Assembly (NCBI GenBank): GCA_947628125.1
Contig: CANQYR010000006.1
Span: forward strand, 1-19,324
DNA from: an uncultured Bacilli bacterium
Lineage (GTDB): Bacteria; Bacillota_I; Bacilli_A; RF39; UBA660
Reading direction: 5' to 3'
DNA length: 19,324 bases
Positions 13,530 to 19,324 of the stretch are shown here, piece after piece (the stretch's first letter is position 1; each line of letters starts with the position of its first letter). Both the position numbers and the translations under genes were made by a program. The notes under the pieces are model-generated. The model saw only the letters and a list, made by a program, of their open reading frames with translations. It was not told where the DNA came from and did not search any database.

Positions 13530-14753
13530 ATGGTAGCTATTTATTATATTTTCTTTGCTATAACTTTTATTTATGGTATGTATTTTGCAATTACTGGTTT
13601 ATTTGGTTTTAAAAATTATCATAAGAGTATGTTTGCTAGGCATAAGCCTAAGTATAAGTTTGGTATTGTTATTGCTTGTCGTAATGAGGAAAAGGTAATA
13701 CCAGCTCTTATTAAGAGTTTGCAAAAGCAACGTTATCCAAGCAAGTTATATGAGATTTTTGTGGTACCGAATAACTGTACTGATAATACAGAGAAGGTTG
13801 CTAAAGAAGCTGGGGCAACGATTGTGCATTGTAATGCTGTTGTTAAGCAAAAAGGTGATGCTTTAGAAGATACGTTTAAGAAGCTTGTTAAGCGTGATGA
13901 TCTTGATGCTTTTGTGGTTTTTGATGCCGATAATTTAGTTCATCCTGATTTTTTAGCGAGAATGAATGATGCTTTGTGTGAGGGTGTAAGTGTTGCGCAA
14001 GCTTTTAGGGACGCTAAGAATATGGGTGATAACTGGCTTACTGGTTCTTATACGTTGTTTTATTTCATTCAAAACTTTTTCTTTAACAGGGCAAGGATGA
14101 ATTATTCTGGTTCAGCGGCTATTAATGGTACTGGTTTTATGGTTAAAAAGGAAGTAATTAAAGATGGCTTTCATACAAGAACGATTACGGAGGACTCTGA
14201 GTTTACTGGTCAGTGTGCTTTAAGGGGTATACAGGTAGCTTTTGTTGAGGAAGCTATTACATATGATGAACATCCACAAAGCTTTTGGGCAAGTTGGAAG
14301 CAACGTAAGCGTTGGACAAGTGGTACTTATAGTTGTTTGAGAATTTATGGCTTAGATCTATTGAAGCAATTTTTTAAAACGGGAAGAATAGCTTGTTTTG
14401 ATATGGTAATGATGTATCTTTCACCATTGATGATTATTTTAGGCTTTTTGTTATCAGTTGTTTTAATGATTTTTAGCTTATGTGGCGTAGAGTTATTTGA
14501 CTTTTTCTCATATTTATATGCTTTAGGTATTTTGTTCTTCATTATATTTTATTTAGTCAATGTGGCGATGAATGTGTTTGTTGTTAAGTATAATAAAAAG
14601 AACCCAAGAAATGTGTTGTCAGGTATTATTTTCTTCTCATTATTCTTAGCTACTTGGATTCCAATTAATATTATTTGTTTATTTAAAAAGACATCTAAGT
14701 GGGAACAAATTAAGCATGACAGGGATGTTGACTTAGATAAGTTGTTGGGATAA
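13530..14753 (+). CDS. Membrane GT2 glycosyltransferase, processive type
   Basis: A 407-residue family 2 glycosyltransferase, likely making a surface polysaccharide or glycolipid at the inner face of the membrane. One N-terminal helix is followed by a GT-A domain: VIACRNEEKVIPALIKSLQ, the DxD motif FDADN (Asp132, Asp134), TED (220-222) with the catalytic Asp, and QRKRW (258-262). The QxxRW motif is the hallmark of chain-extending enzymes such as cellulose, hyaluronan and poly-GlcNAc synthases. Three or so helices follow the catalytic domain and could form the export channel. No partner genes (PilZ domain, deacetylase, synthase accessory) are adjacent. It shares an operon with the YtrA-type repressor, suggesting induction under envelope stress. 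A hairpin terminator overlaps its stop codon. Confidence 0.9.
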   Translation: MVAIYYIFFAITFIYGMYFAITGLFGFKNYHKSMFARHKPKYKFGIVIACRNEEKVIPALIKSLQKQRYPSKLYEIFVVPNNCTDNTEKVAKEAGATIVHCNAVVKQKGDALEDTFKKLVKRDDLDAFVVFDADNLVHPDFLARMNDALCEGVSVAQAFRDAKNMGDNWLTGSYTLFYFIQNFFFNRARMNYSGSAAINGTGFMVKKEVIKDGFHTRTITEDSEFTGQCALRGIQVAFVEEAITYDEHPQSFWASWKQRKRWTSGTYSCLRIYGLDLLKQFFKTGRIACFDMVMMYLSPLMIILGFLLSVVLMIFSLCGVELFDFFSYLYALGILFFIIFYLVNVAMNVFVVKYNKKNPRNVLSGIIFFSLFLATWIPINIICLFKKTSKWEQIKHDRDVDLDKLLG

Positions 14754-14777
14754 GATTTTGCATCTTATCTTTTTTTA
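14749..14777 (+). terminator. Terminator of the GntR-GT2 operon
   Basis: An 8-bp perfect stem (GATAAGAT/ATCTTATC) with a 5-base loop and eight T. It begins in the last codon of the glycosyltransferase gene. Confidence 0.85.
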
Positions 14778-14783
14778 TTAAAA

Positions 14784-14804
14784 AAAAGGCAATTGCTGCC
14801 TTTT
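14784..14804 (-). terminator. Terminator of the collagen-like gene
   Basis: An 8-bp stem (AAAAGGCA/TGCCTTTT) with a 5-base loop, 32 bases past the collagen-like stop. On the minus strand it runs into a T-run. Confidence 0.7.
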
Positions 14805-14836
14805 ATTAGAATAAAGAAATGGAGTATATGTTAAAA

Positions 14837-15577
14837 TTAATTTAATTGAATAATATTTAATGTTGCTTGTCTTAATGTGGCGGTGGTTAAATTAGTTGCT
14901 GCTGTGGCTGTAAGGGTTATTTCATCACCACTATTTAATTGGGTGATAAAGGTGTTTTGGTAGGTTGTATCAGTGTTTGCTGTTGGTGTTATTGCAGTTT
15001 GGCCTTCAGCTATATTAGATGCACCATTAGAAACGTTTATGGTTACTTCTTCAGCATTAGTGTTATTGATGATGGCTGTGTAGGATATTAAATAGGTACC
15101 GTCGTTTTGGATTGTTAGGGTATTAGGTGTTGTGGTGGTAATGTTTTGGGTTGTCATTGTATTTTCTAGAGTTATAGTTTCTGGATTAGTATTAGCATTA
15201 GTAAATGGTTGATCAGTTAGGGTGTATAAACCACCATAAGCATTTAAGCCATTAGCAGGTCCGGTTGGTCCTTGAGGTATTTGAAATTCTAAGTTATAAC
15301 CTGATACTTGTCTGGTGTTAATATCTGAGACAACGACGTTTGGATCTTCACCAGCTGGTAGAGCTGTTGCTGTGGCTGTGATGGCTGGAGTTGCACCTGT
15401 TGGTCCAGTAGGCCCGGTTGGTCCCGTAGGTCCAGTAGGTCCTGTTTCACCAATAGGTCCAGTTGGTCCGGTAGGTCCAGTTTGAGCATTTTGGCAACAG
15501 CATCCTTGAATAAAGGCGTTTTTTTGATAGCTTTTAACATAGTTATAAGCTTTTTGATACTCGCAACTATTGTTCAT
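14837..15577 (-). CDS. Collagen-like spore surface protein (BclA-like architecture)
   Basis: A 246-residue protein in three parts. The N-terminus (1-33) is Tyr- and Gln-rich with no signal peptide and carries a CCC cluster at 26-28. Ten uninterrupted Gly-x-y triplets follow (34-63, mostly GPT), with one more GPTGPA near residue 105. The remaining 130 residues are a Thr/Asn-rich beta domain (GGLYTLTD, NDGTYLISYTAIIN, LNSGDEITLTATA), in the style of the TNF-like C-terminal domain of Bacillus BclA. Such proteins form trimers on the exosporium or coat, and the lack of a signal peptide fits deposition from the mother cell. The ATG at 15577 has AAAGGA eight bases upstream; the earlier ATG at 15583 is too close to it. 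It follows ylbJ on the same strand with no terminator seen between them. Confidence 0.85.
   Translation of the reverse strand: MNNSCEYQKAYNYVKSYQKNAFIQGCCCQNAQTGPTGPTGPIGETGPTGPTGPTGPTGPTGATPAITATATALPAGEDPNVVVSDINTRQVSGYNLEFQIPQGPTGPANGLNAYGGLYTLTDQPFTNANTNPETITLENTMTTQNITTTTPNTLTIQNDGTYLISYTAIINNTNAEEVTINVSNGASNIAEGQTAITPTANTDTTYQNTFITQLNSGDEITLTATAATNLTTATLRQATLNIIQLN
15389..15478 (-). repeat. In-frame 9-base repeat encoding Gly-Pro-Thr triplets
   Basis: Ten tandem GGn-CCn-ACn-like codon triplets, GC-rich relative to the surroundings. Slippage could change the repeat number between strains. Confidence 0.85.
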
Positions 15578-15673
15578 TATCATCTTCCTTTCATGTTAGT
15601 ATTTTACGTATTTTTTTTAAAGTTGCTTGTATCTTTATCACAAATATTTTAAATTGGCATAAATATGAGAATG

Positions 15674-16555
15674 TTAGATATTTGTTAAAAGAAGTAGGAT
15701 TATTGATATTAAGCATTCATAGAAGCGGGCTAGATAAAATTTTTTAAAGGAAATATTTTTGTTTTGAAAAATATTTTTTATTTGCATTTGGATTGATAGG
15801 CCACCAAAAGAGATGAATATTAAGGTATAAAGGGCTTTTGGTAAATTTGTTTTGCTAAGCATTGAAAGGCCTTGGCTAATTTCTAAAAGTCCGGTTATTA
15901 AAATATTTTTCTTTGGATTAAAGATGGTATTAATGATAAAAAAGAATGTAATTGTGCCTAAGATCATAAGCAAGGTGTTTAAAGATTTGTTTAGGCTTTG
16001 GGAAAAAAATTTAGAAAAGGGCATGGTTTGCTCATTAGTAATAATTGAATTAGGTGGTTTTTGTTTAGGTTTAGTTAGAAAAGCAATTATAGTGTTAGCT
16101 ATATAGGGAATAATAAATAGTTTTAGTTGTAATAAATTATCTTTTGGAAAGATGTTTTTAAGCATGGCATAGTAAAATAAGGGACTGGTGAAAAAGGAAA
16201 TGGAAAGGGTGTATTCGGCTTCGTTTTTGGTTAGTTTATTATTTTCTAAAAGGTTATTAATTATATAAGCATTGGCTGGGGTTCCGGAGAAAAAAGAGGT
16301 AATGAAGGTAAATGTTTGGTAAGAATTCATATGAAATATATGATAGAATGTTTTGGAAAAAAATTTTACAAATATTAAAGGAAAATTGTAGTATATTAAA
16401 AAGTCACTTAAAAGGAGCATTGGAAAGAGAAAGGGAAAGACATTGTAGAAAAATATGTTTGCAGAAGTAATTATGGCGTTTTTTATTATTTCTTGTTTTA
16501 AAAATAATTCGATTAGGATAAAAATTATAAGTATGATTGGTATTTTTTTTCGCAT
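15674..16555 (-). CDS. ylbJ: Sporulation membrane protein YlbJ (SpoVV), dipicolinic acid transport
   Basis: A 293-residue membrane protein with about eight helices and a nucleoside-recognition (Gate) type fold. The conserved SGTPANAYIINNLL stretch and the following AEYTLSISFFTSPLF stretch match the YlbJ family, whose motif is like SGFPSNAK. In B. subtilis YlbJ was renamed SpoVV: it sits in the outer forespore membrane and carries dipicolinic acid from the mother cell. Its presence implies heat-resistant spores with DPA, though the synthase genes are not in the window. It is shorter than the roughly 400-residue Bacillus protein. The start has AGGTGAG upstream. It is divergent from ylbL, which echoes the ylbJ-ylbL neighbourhood of Bacillus. 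Confidence 0.85.
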   Translation of the reverse strand: MRKKIPIILIIFILIELFLKQEIIKNAIITSANIFFYNVFPFLFPMLLLSDFLIYYNFPLIFVKFFSKTFYHIFHMNSYQTFTFITSFFSGTPANAYIINNLLENNKLTKNEAEYTLSISFFTSPLFYYAMLKNIFPKDNLLQLKLFIIPYIANTIIAFLTKPKQKPPNSIITNEQTMPFSKFFSQSLNKSLNTLLMILGTITFFFIINTIFNPKKNILITGLLEISQGLSMLSKTNLPKALYTLIFISFGGLSIQMQIKNIFQNKNISFKKFYLARFYECLISIILLLLTNI

Positions 16556-16570
16556 AGACTCACCTTTTTT

Positions 16571-16579
16571 TGATATAAT
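16571..16579 (+). promoter_or_regulatory. Extended -10 promoter upstream of ylbL
   Basis: TGATATAAT matches TGnTATAAT, with no clear -35 box. Transcription would start at or in the ribosome binding site (16585-16590), so either the leader is extremely short or this box is not used. Confidence 0.35.
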
Positions 16580-16597
16580 GTTTTAGGAGGATTAGAT

Positions 16598-17599
16598 ATG
16601 TTTAATAAAATTTATGATAATACAAAAGCTTTTATCAAAGAAAATTTTAAATTTTTATTAACGTTAGTTTTGTTAATTTTTCTTTTTCGGTTTGAACTTC
16701 CTTATAAAATATTTCGGCCAGGAGGAATAGTTGATTTAAGTAAGAGGGTTGAGGTTTCATCTGGCTATGAAACAGATGGCACGCTTGGTATGGCTTATGT
16801 GACGGTGATGCGAGGTAATATTCCTTTTTTACTTGCTTCTTATTTAATTCCTAATTGGGATATTTATTCTGATGATGAGGTTTTAAATACGGATGAGTCT
16901 TGGGAGGAGACTATTAAAAGTGATCAAATATTGATGCAGCAATCGATTGATAATGCTGTTATTGCTTCTTATAATTTAGCGGGTAAGGATTTAAAGATAA
17001 CAAAGGAAAATGCTAATGTTACTTATATTTCTCCTAGTGCGCAGAGTGATATCATGCTATTTGACGTTATTTTAGAGGCTGATGGACAAAAAATTAGTAG
17101 TTTGGAAGATTTAAGGAAGATAACTAATTCTCATAATATTGGTGATGAACTTACTTTTAAGGTTTTAAGAGATGAAAAAGAGCTTACTTGTCATGCAAAG
17201 GTTATTGATGAGGATGGACCGAAAATTGGAGTTGCAATTACAAGTACTTATGAGTATGATGAGTCTCCTAAGGCAAATATTAAGGTTACTAAAAGCGAGT
17301 CAGGTCCATCTGGGGGCTTGATGATGAGTTTAGCTATTTATAATGCTTTAACAAGTGATGATATTACTAAGGGTAGGAAGATAATTGGTACGGGAACTAT
17401 ATCTAGTGATGGAGTAGTTGGCGAGATTGGTGGTGTTAAGTATAAGCTACTTGGGGCTGCTAGCAAGAAGTGTGATATTTTCTTGGTACCTAAGGAAAAT
17501 TTAGAAGAAGCTTTAAAGGTTAAGGAAGATAATTCTTTGAATATTGAGGTTTATGGTGTTGGTTCTTTAAAGGAAGCTATTGAAGTTTTAAAAAAATGA
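16598..17599 (+). CDS. ylbL: YlbL-type membrane PDZ/Lon-domain serine protease
   Basis: A 333-residue protein with one N-terminal helix (about 20-36, FLLTLVLLIFLF) that places the rest outside the membrane. A PDZ domain spans about 135-210 (SDIMLFDVILEADGQKISS). A Lon-type (S16) protease domain follows, with catalytic Ser238 in SGPSGGLMMSL and the dyad Lys in GGVKYKLLGA (Lys281 or Lys283). YlbL in B. subtilis cleaves the cell-division inhibitor YneA after DNA damage; the streptococcal relative SepM trims a competence peptide. The substrate here is unknown. Both catalytic residues are present, so it is probably active. AGGAGG lies 7 bases before the ATG. sigG follows 50 bases downstream, an arrangement that may allow read-through. 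Confidence 0.9.
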   Translation: MFNKIYDNTKAFIKENFKFLLTLVLLIFLFRFELPYKIFRPGGIVDLSKRVEVSSGYETDGTLGMAYVTVMRGNIPFLLASYLIPNWDIYSDDEVLNTDESWEETIKSDQILMQQSIDNAVIASYNLAGKDLKITKENANVTYISPSAQSDIMLFDVILEADGQKISSLEDLRKITNSHNIGDELTFKVLRDEKELTCHAKVIDEDGPKIGVAITSTYEYDESPKANIKVTKSESGPSGGLMMSLAIYNALTSDDITKGRKIIGTGTISSDGVVGEIGGVKYKLLGAASKKCDIFLVPKENLEEALKVKEDNSLNIEVYGVGSLKEAIEVLKK

Positions 17600-17628
17600 A
17601 TAAAATGTTGAATCTTTTCCCAATAATA
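17597..17628 (+). promoter_or_regulatory. Candidate forespore (sigma-F/G type) promoter of sigG
   Basis: TGAATA at 17597 matches the sigma-G -35 box exactly and overlaps the ylbL stop codon. AATAATA at 17622 matches 5 of 7 of CATACTA, but the spacer is 19, slightly long. No sigma-A promoter is visible in this gap. Confidence 0.35.
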
Positions 17629-17649
17629 AGGTGAAAGGATTTTTTATTT

Positions 17650-18432
17650 ATGGCAAAATATAAAGTGGAGATTACAGGTGTTAATACGCAAAGTCTAAAA
17701 GTACTTTCTAGTAAGGAGCAGTATGATTTGTTTTTAAAGTATAAAAATGAGAATGATTTGAAGGCTAAAGAGGCTTTGATTGAGGGTAATTTAAAGCTAG
17801 TTTTAAGTGTTTTAAAGCGTTACCATAGTCAAAATATCAATTTGGATGATTTGTTTCAAATTGGGGTGATTGGACTTATTAAGGCGATTGAGAATTTTGA
17901 TTTGGCTTATAATTTAAAGCTTAGTACTTATGCTATTCCGCTTATTAATGGGGAGATTAGGCGTTATTTAAGGGATAATTCATCTTCAGTTAGGATAAGT
18001 AGAACGATAAGGGATTTAGCTTATGCTATTTTAAAGTTTAAGGATTTATATTATCAGGAGCATTTAAAGGAGCCAACTTCGATGGAGATTAGTAAGGCTT
18101 TAGATGTTAGTGAGTTTCAGATTTCGCAAGCAATGGATTGTTTAAAGGAGCCTGTTAGTATTTTTGAGCCTATTTATAGTGATGGTAAGGATACTTTGTA
18201 TTTGCTTGATCAAATTGCAGATGAGCGAAATATAAAGGATGATAAGGATGTTTATTTGTCTTTAAAGAAAAGTCTTTTGAAGTTAAAGAAAAGGGAAAAA
18301 GAGATTTTGCTTGAGCGTTATATTGTGGGTAAGACGCAGATGGAGCTAGCGGCAATGTATAATATAAGTCAGGCGCAGGTGTCAAGGATTGAAAAGTCAG
18401 CAATTAATAATATGCGCAGGTTAATGAAATAA
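17650..18432 (+). CDS. sigG: RNA polymerase sporulation sigma factor SigG
   Basis: The late forespore sigma factor, which switches on genes for spore DNA protection, DPA release and germination. The 260 residues match family length. The N-terminus KVEITGVNTQSLKVL is specific to SigG (anti-sigma binding region). Region 2 has LIEGNLKLVLSVLKRY, DDLFQIGVIGLIKAIENFD and LSTYAIPLINGEIRRYLRD. The block EPVSIFEPIYSDGKDTLYLLDQIADE is typical of SigF and SigG, and region 4 has KTQMELAAMYNISQAQVSRIEKSA. The AAGGTGA/AAAGGA site precedes the ATG. In Bacillus sigG follows the spoIIG operon; here it follows ylbL. Its terminator is shared with the convergent PBP gene. Confidence 0.95.
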   Translation: MAKYKVEITGVNTQSLKVLSSKEQYDLFLKYKNENDLKAKEALIEGNLKLVLSVLKRYHSQNINLDDLFQIGVIGLIKAIENFDLAYNLKLSTYAIPLINGEIRRYLRDNSSSVRISRTIRDLAYAILKFKDLYYQEHLKEPTSMEISKALDVSEFQISQAMDCLKEPVSIFEPIYSDGKDTLYLLDQIADERNIKDDKDVYLSLKKSLLKLKKREKEILLERYIVGKTQMELAAMYNISQAQVSRIEKSAINNMRRLMK

Positions 18433-18458
18433 AAAAGAAGCTTGTTTTGCTTCTTTTT
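18432..18458. terminator. Two-way terminator between sigG and the PBP gene
   Basis: A 10-bp perfect stem (AAAAAGAAGC paired with GCTTCTTTTT) with a 7-base loop, overlapping the sigG stop and touching the stop of the opposing gene. Confidence 0.85.
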
Positions 18459-19324
18459 AGTCTAGTGAGTTTTCACAAACAGCACTTACGGTTATGGTAC
18501 CGTTGATGGTAATTTTACTTCCTTCGTATGTTATGACGTAGGTAACGTTTTGACTTCCATCTTTGGTTGAGTCTAAGCCGGAGTAAACGATGGTTGAGTT
18601 AGATGTAACGTTTTGACCATTATAGGTTACGGTTACGCTTTTTTGAGCATCTAATGTGGCACCTTTTAATAAGCAGATGTTTTTAGCTGTCGCTTTAAGG
18701 CCATCGCCAAGGCTTGGTTTTTCATCGTTTGCTAGTTTTACTGTTTGTTTAGTTACGATGCCTTTGCTTTGGTTGCCTTTATAGATGCTGTAAGAGCTTC
18801 TAACGATAATTTCATATGTACCACTTTTAGTTGGAGTATAAGTGTAGCTTGTTTTATCTGTCCAGCCTAAGTCTTTTTGATTACCATTTTCATCTTTAAC
18901 AAATATTTGATAGCCTATTTTGCCTAGGTTGTTATCGTTATATGAGTTGTATATACTAATGTATTTATTGTAGAAGTTTTTATAGGCGGTTGGATATTGT
19001 TTTTGGAAGGTTTTAAAGTAATCTTGGAAGTCTTTTGTAATACTATTAGAAGGTGATTCAATTGGACTCCATTTAACGGTTATGGTATTTTCGTTTAATG
19101 ATGATGTGACGTTGGTTGGATCATTTAATGTATTGAAACGATTTGATACTTCACTAGGTTCAGTTCCGGATTTAAAGGTAGCTGATGTTTTCATGTTAGC
19201 TGGTGTATTAGGACCGGCTAATTTAGGTGGTAATGATTGAGATTCAATGGTGACGGTTGTTAAACCACTAGGTTTGGTAAAGCTACTACCGGTTTTAAAG
19301 ATGTGATTAGCTAGATAGGCACCT
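18457..19324 (-). CDS. C-terminal part of a probable class A penicillin-binding protein with fibronectin III domain (5' end outside window)
   Basis: The frame is open to the window edge, so the ATG at 19194 is internal. The first visible residues (GAYLANHIFKTG, FTKPSGLTTVTIESQSLPP) match the end of a class A PBP transpeptidase domain, where F-x-x-P-x-G introduces the final strand. A fibronectin III domain follows (NVTSSLNENTITVKWSP ... YTPTKSGTYEIIVRSSYSIY). A Tyr/Lys/Asn-rich helical insert of about 45 residues interrupts it. The last 80 or so residues read as a second Ig-like domain with two Cys that could pair. Class A PBPs build and crosslink peptidoglycan outside the membrane, and fibronectin III tails usually bind wall glycans. 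The catalytic domains are outside the window, so the PBP call is inferred from this tail. Confidence 0.7.
   Translation of the reverse strand, partial: GAYLANHIFKTGSSFTKPSGLTTVTIESQSLPPKLAGPNTPANMKTSATFKSGTEPSEVSNRFNTLNDPTNVTSSLNENTITVKWSPIESPSNSITKDFQDYFKTFQKQYPTAYKNFYNKYISIYNSYNDNNLGKIGYQIFVKDENGNQKDLGWTDKTSYTYTPTKSGTYEIIVRSSYSIYKGNQSKGIVTKQTVKLANDEKPSLGDGLKATAKNICLLKGATLDAQKSVTVTYNGQNVTSNSTIVYSGLDSTKDGSQNVTYVITYEGSKITINGTITVSAVCENSLD

Noticed and set aside
15389..15478. CRISPR-like or intergenic tandem repeat
   Set aside because: The repeat unit is 9 bases, in frame, without spacers, and encodes collagen triplets.
15289..15540. An 83-codon minus-strand frame overlapping the collagen repeat
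   Set aside because: It is the shifted frame of the Gly-Pro-Thr repeat and yields low-complexity Leu/Gln protein; the collagen-like frame is clearly the coding one.
15578..15673. Sporulation sigma-E or sigma-K promoter upstream of the collagen-like gene
   Set aside because: No pair of boxes with acceptable spacing could be found by eye, so none is claimed.
1..19324. Mycoplasma-type code with TGA as Trp
   Set aside because: Full-length conserved proteins use TGG for Trp and have no internal TGA; murT and ylbL end in TGA at the expected place.

Overview
The window looks like a chromosomal segment of an AT-rich, spore-forming member of the Bacillota, probably one of the uncultured gut Bacilli with small genomes (RF39-like). 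This placement is my inference from gene content and protein resemblance, not from a search. Support comes from spoVS, sigG, ylbJ (spoVV) and ylbL, a spore-coat-like collagen protein, a MurT/GatD pair, an RNase J2-like protein and the rpsO-pnp pair. The standard code fits: every long frame is closed by TAA, TAG or TGA, and Trp is TGG. No rRNA, tRNA, CRISPR array, transposase or integrase was seen.

Layout. 1-845: the 3' part of a secreted surface protein whose last 130 bases are GC-rich and A-poor, like a diversified region. 888-2091 (minus): spoVS and two unrecognised small genes. 2180-3974 (plus): a lone sufB, two hairpin terminators, then a short ssb. 4008-6519 (plus): a membrane-anchored protein resembling a decayed polysaccharide deacetylase, then an RNase J paralogue lacking several metal ligands. 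6528-8571 (minus): murT-gatD, in which GatD lacks its catalytic Cys and His. 8676-13089 (plus): an ATP-grasp enzyme, rpsO, pnp and a DUF368/PopT polyprenyl-phosphate transporter. 13164-14753 (plus): a YtrA-type GntR repressor with a palindromic operator, followed by a processive-type GT2 glycosyltransferase. 14837-18432: a sporulation cluster (collagen-like protein, YlbJ/SpoVV, YlbL protease, SigG). 18457-19324 (minus): the C-terminus of what is probably a class A penicillin-binding protein with a modified fibronectin III domain, cut by the window end.

Shared themes. Three functions dominate: envelope building (MurT/GatD, PopT, GT2, PBP, deacetylase-like protein), RNA turnover (RNase J, PNPase) and sporulation. 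Gene packing is tight. Convergent pairs are separated by short, often two-way terminators that can overlap both stop codons, and divergent pairs share short promoter gaps. The plus strand is rich in G and T throughout, whichever strand is coding. Plus-strand proteins are therefore rich in Val/Gly/Asp, and minus-strand proteins in Asn/Lys/Thr/Ile. The first gene (3-845) departs from this and is A-rich on its coding strand. The longest gene-free stretch is the 187 bases before ssb, which holds two terminators and a promoter.
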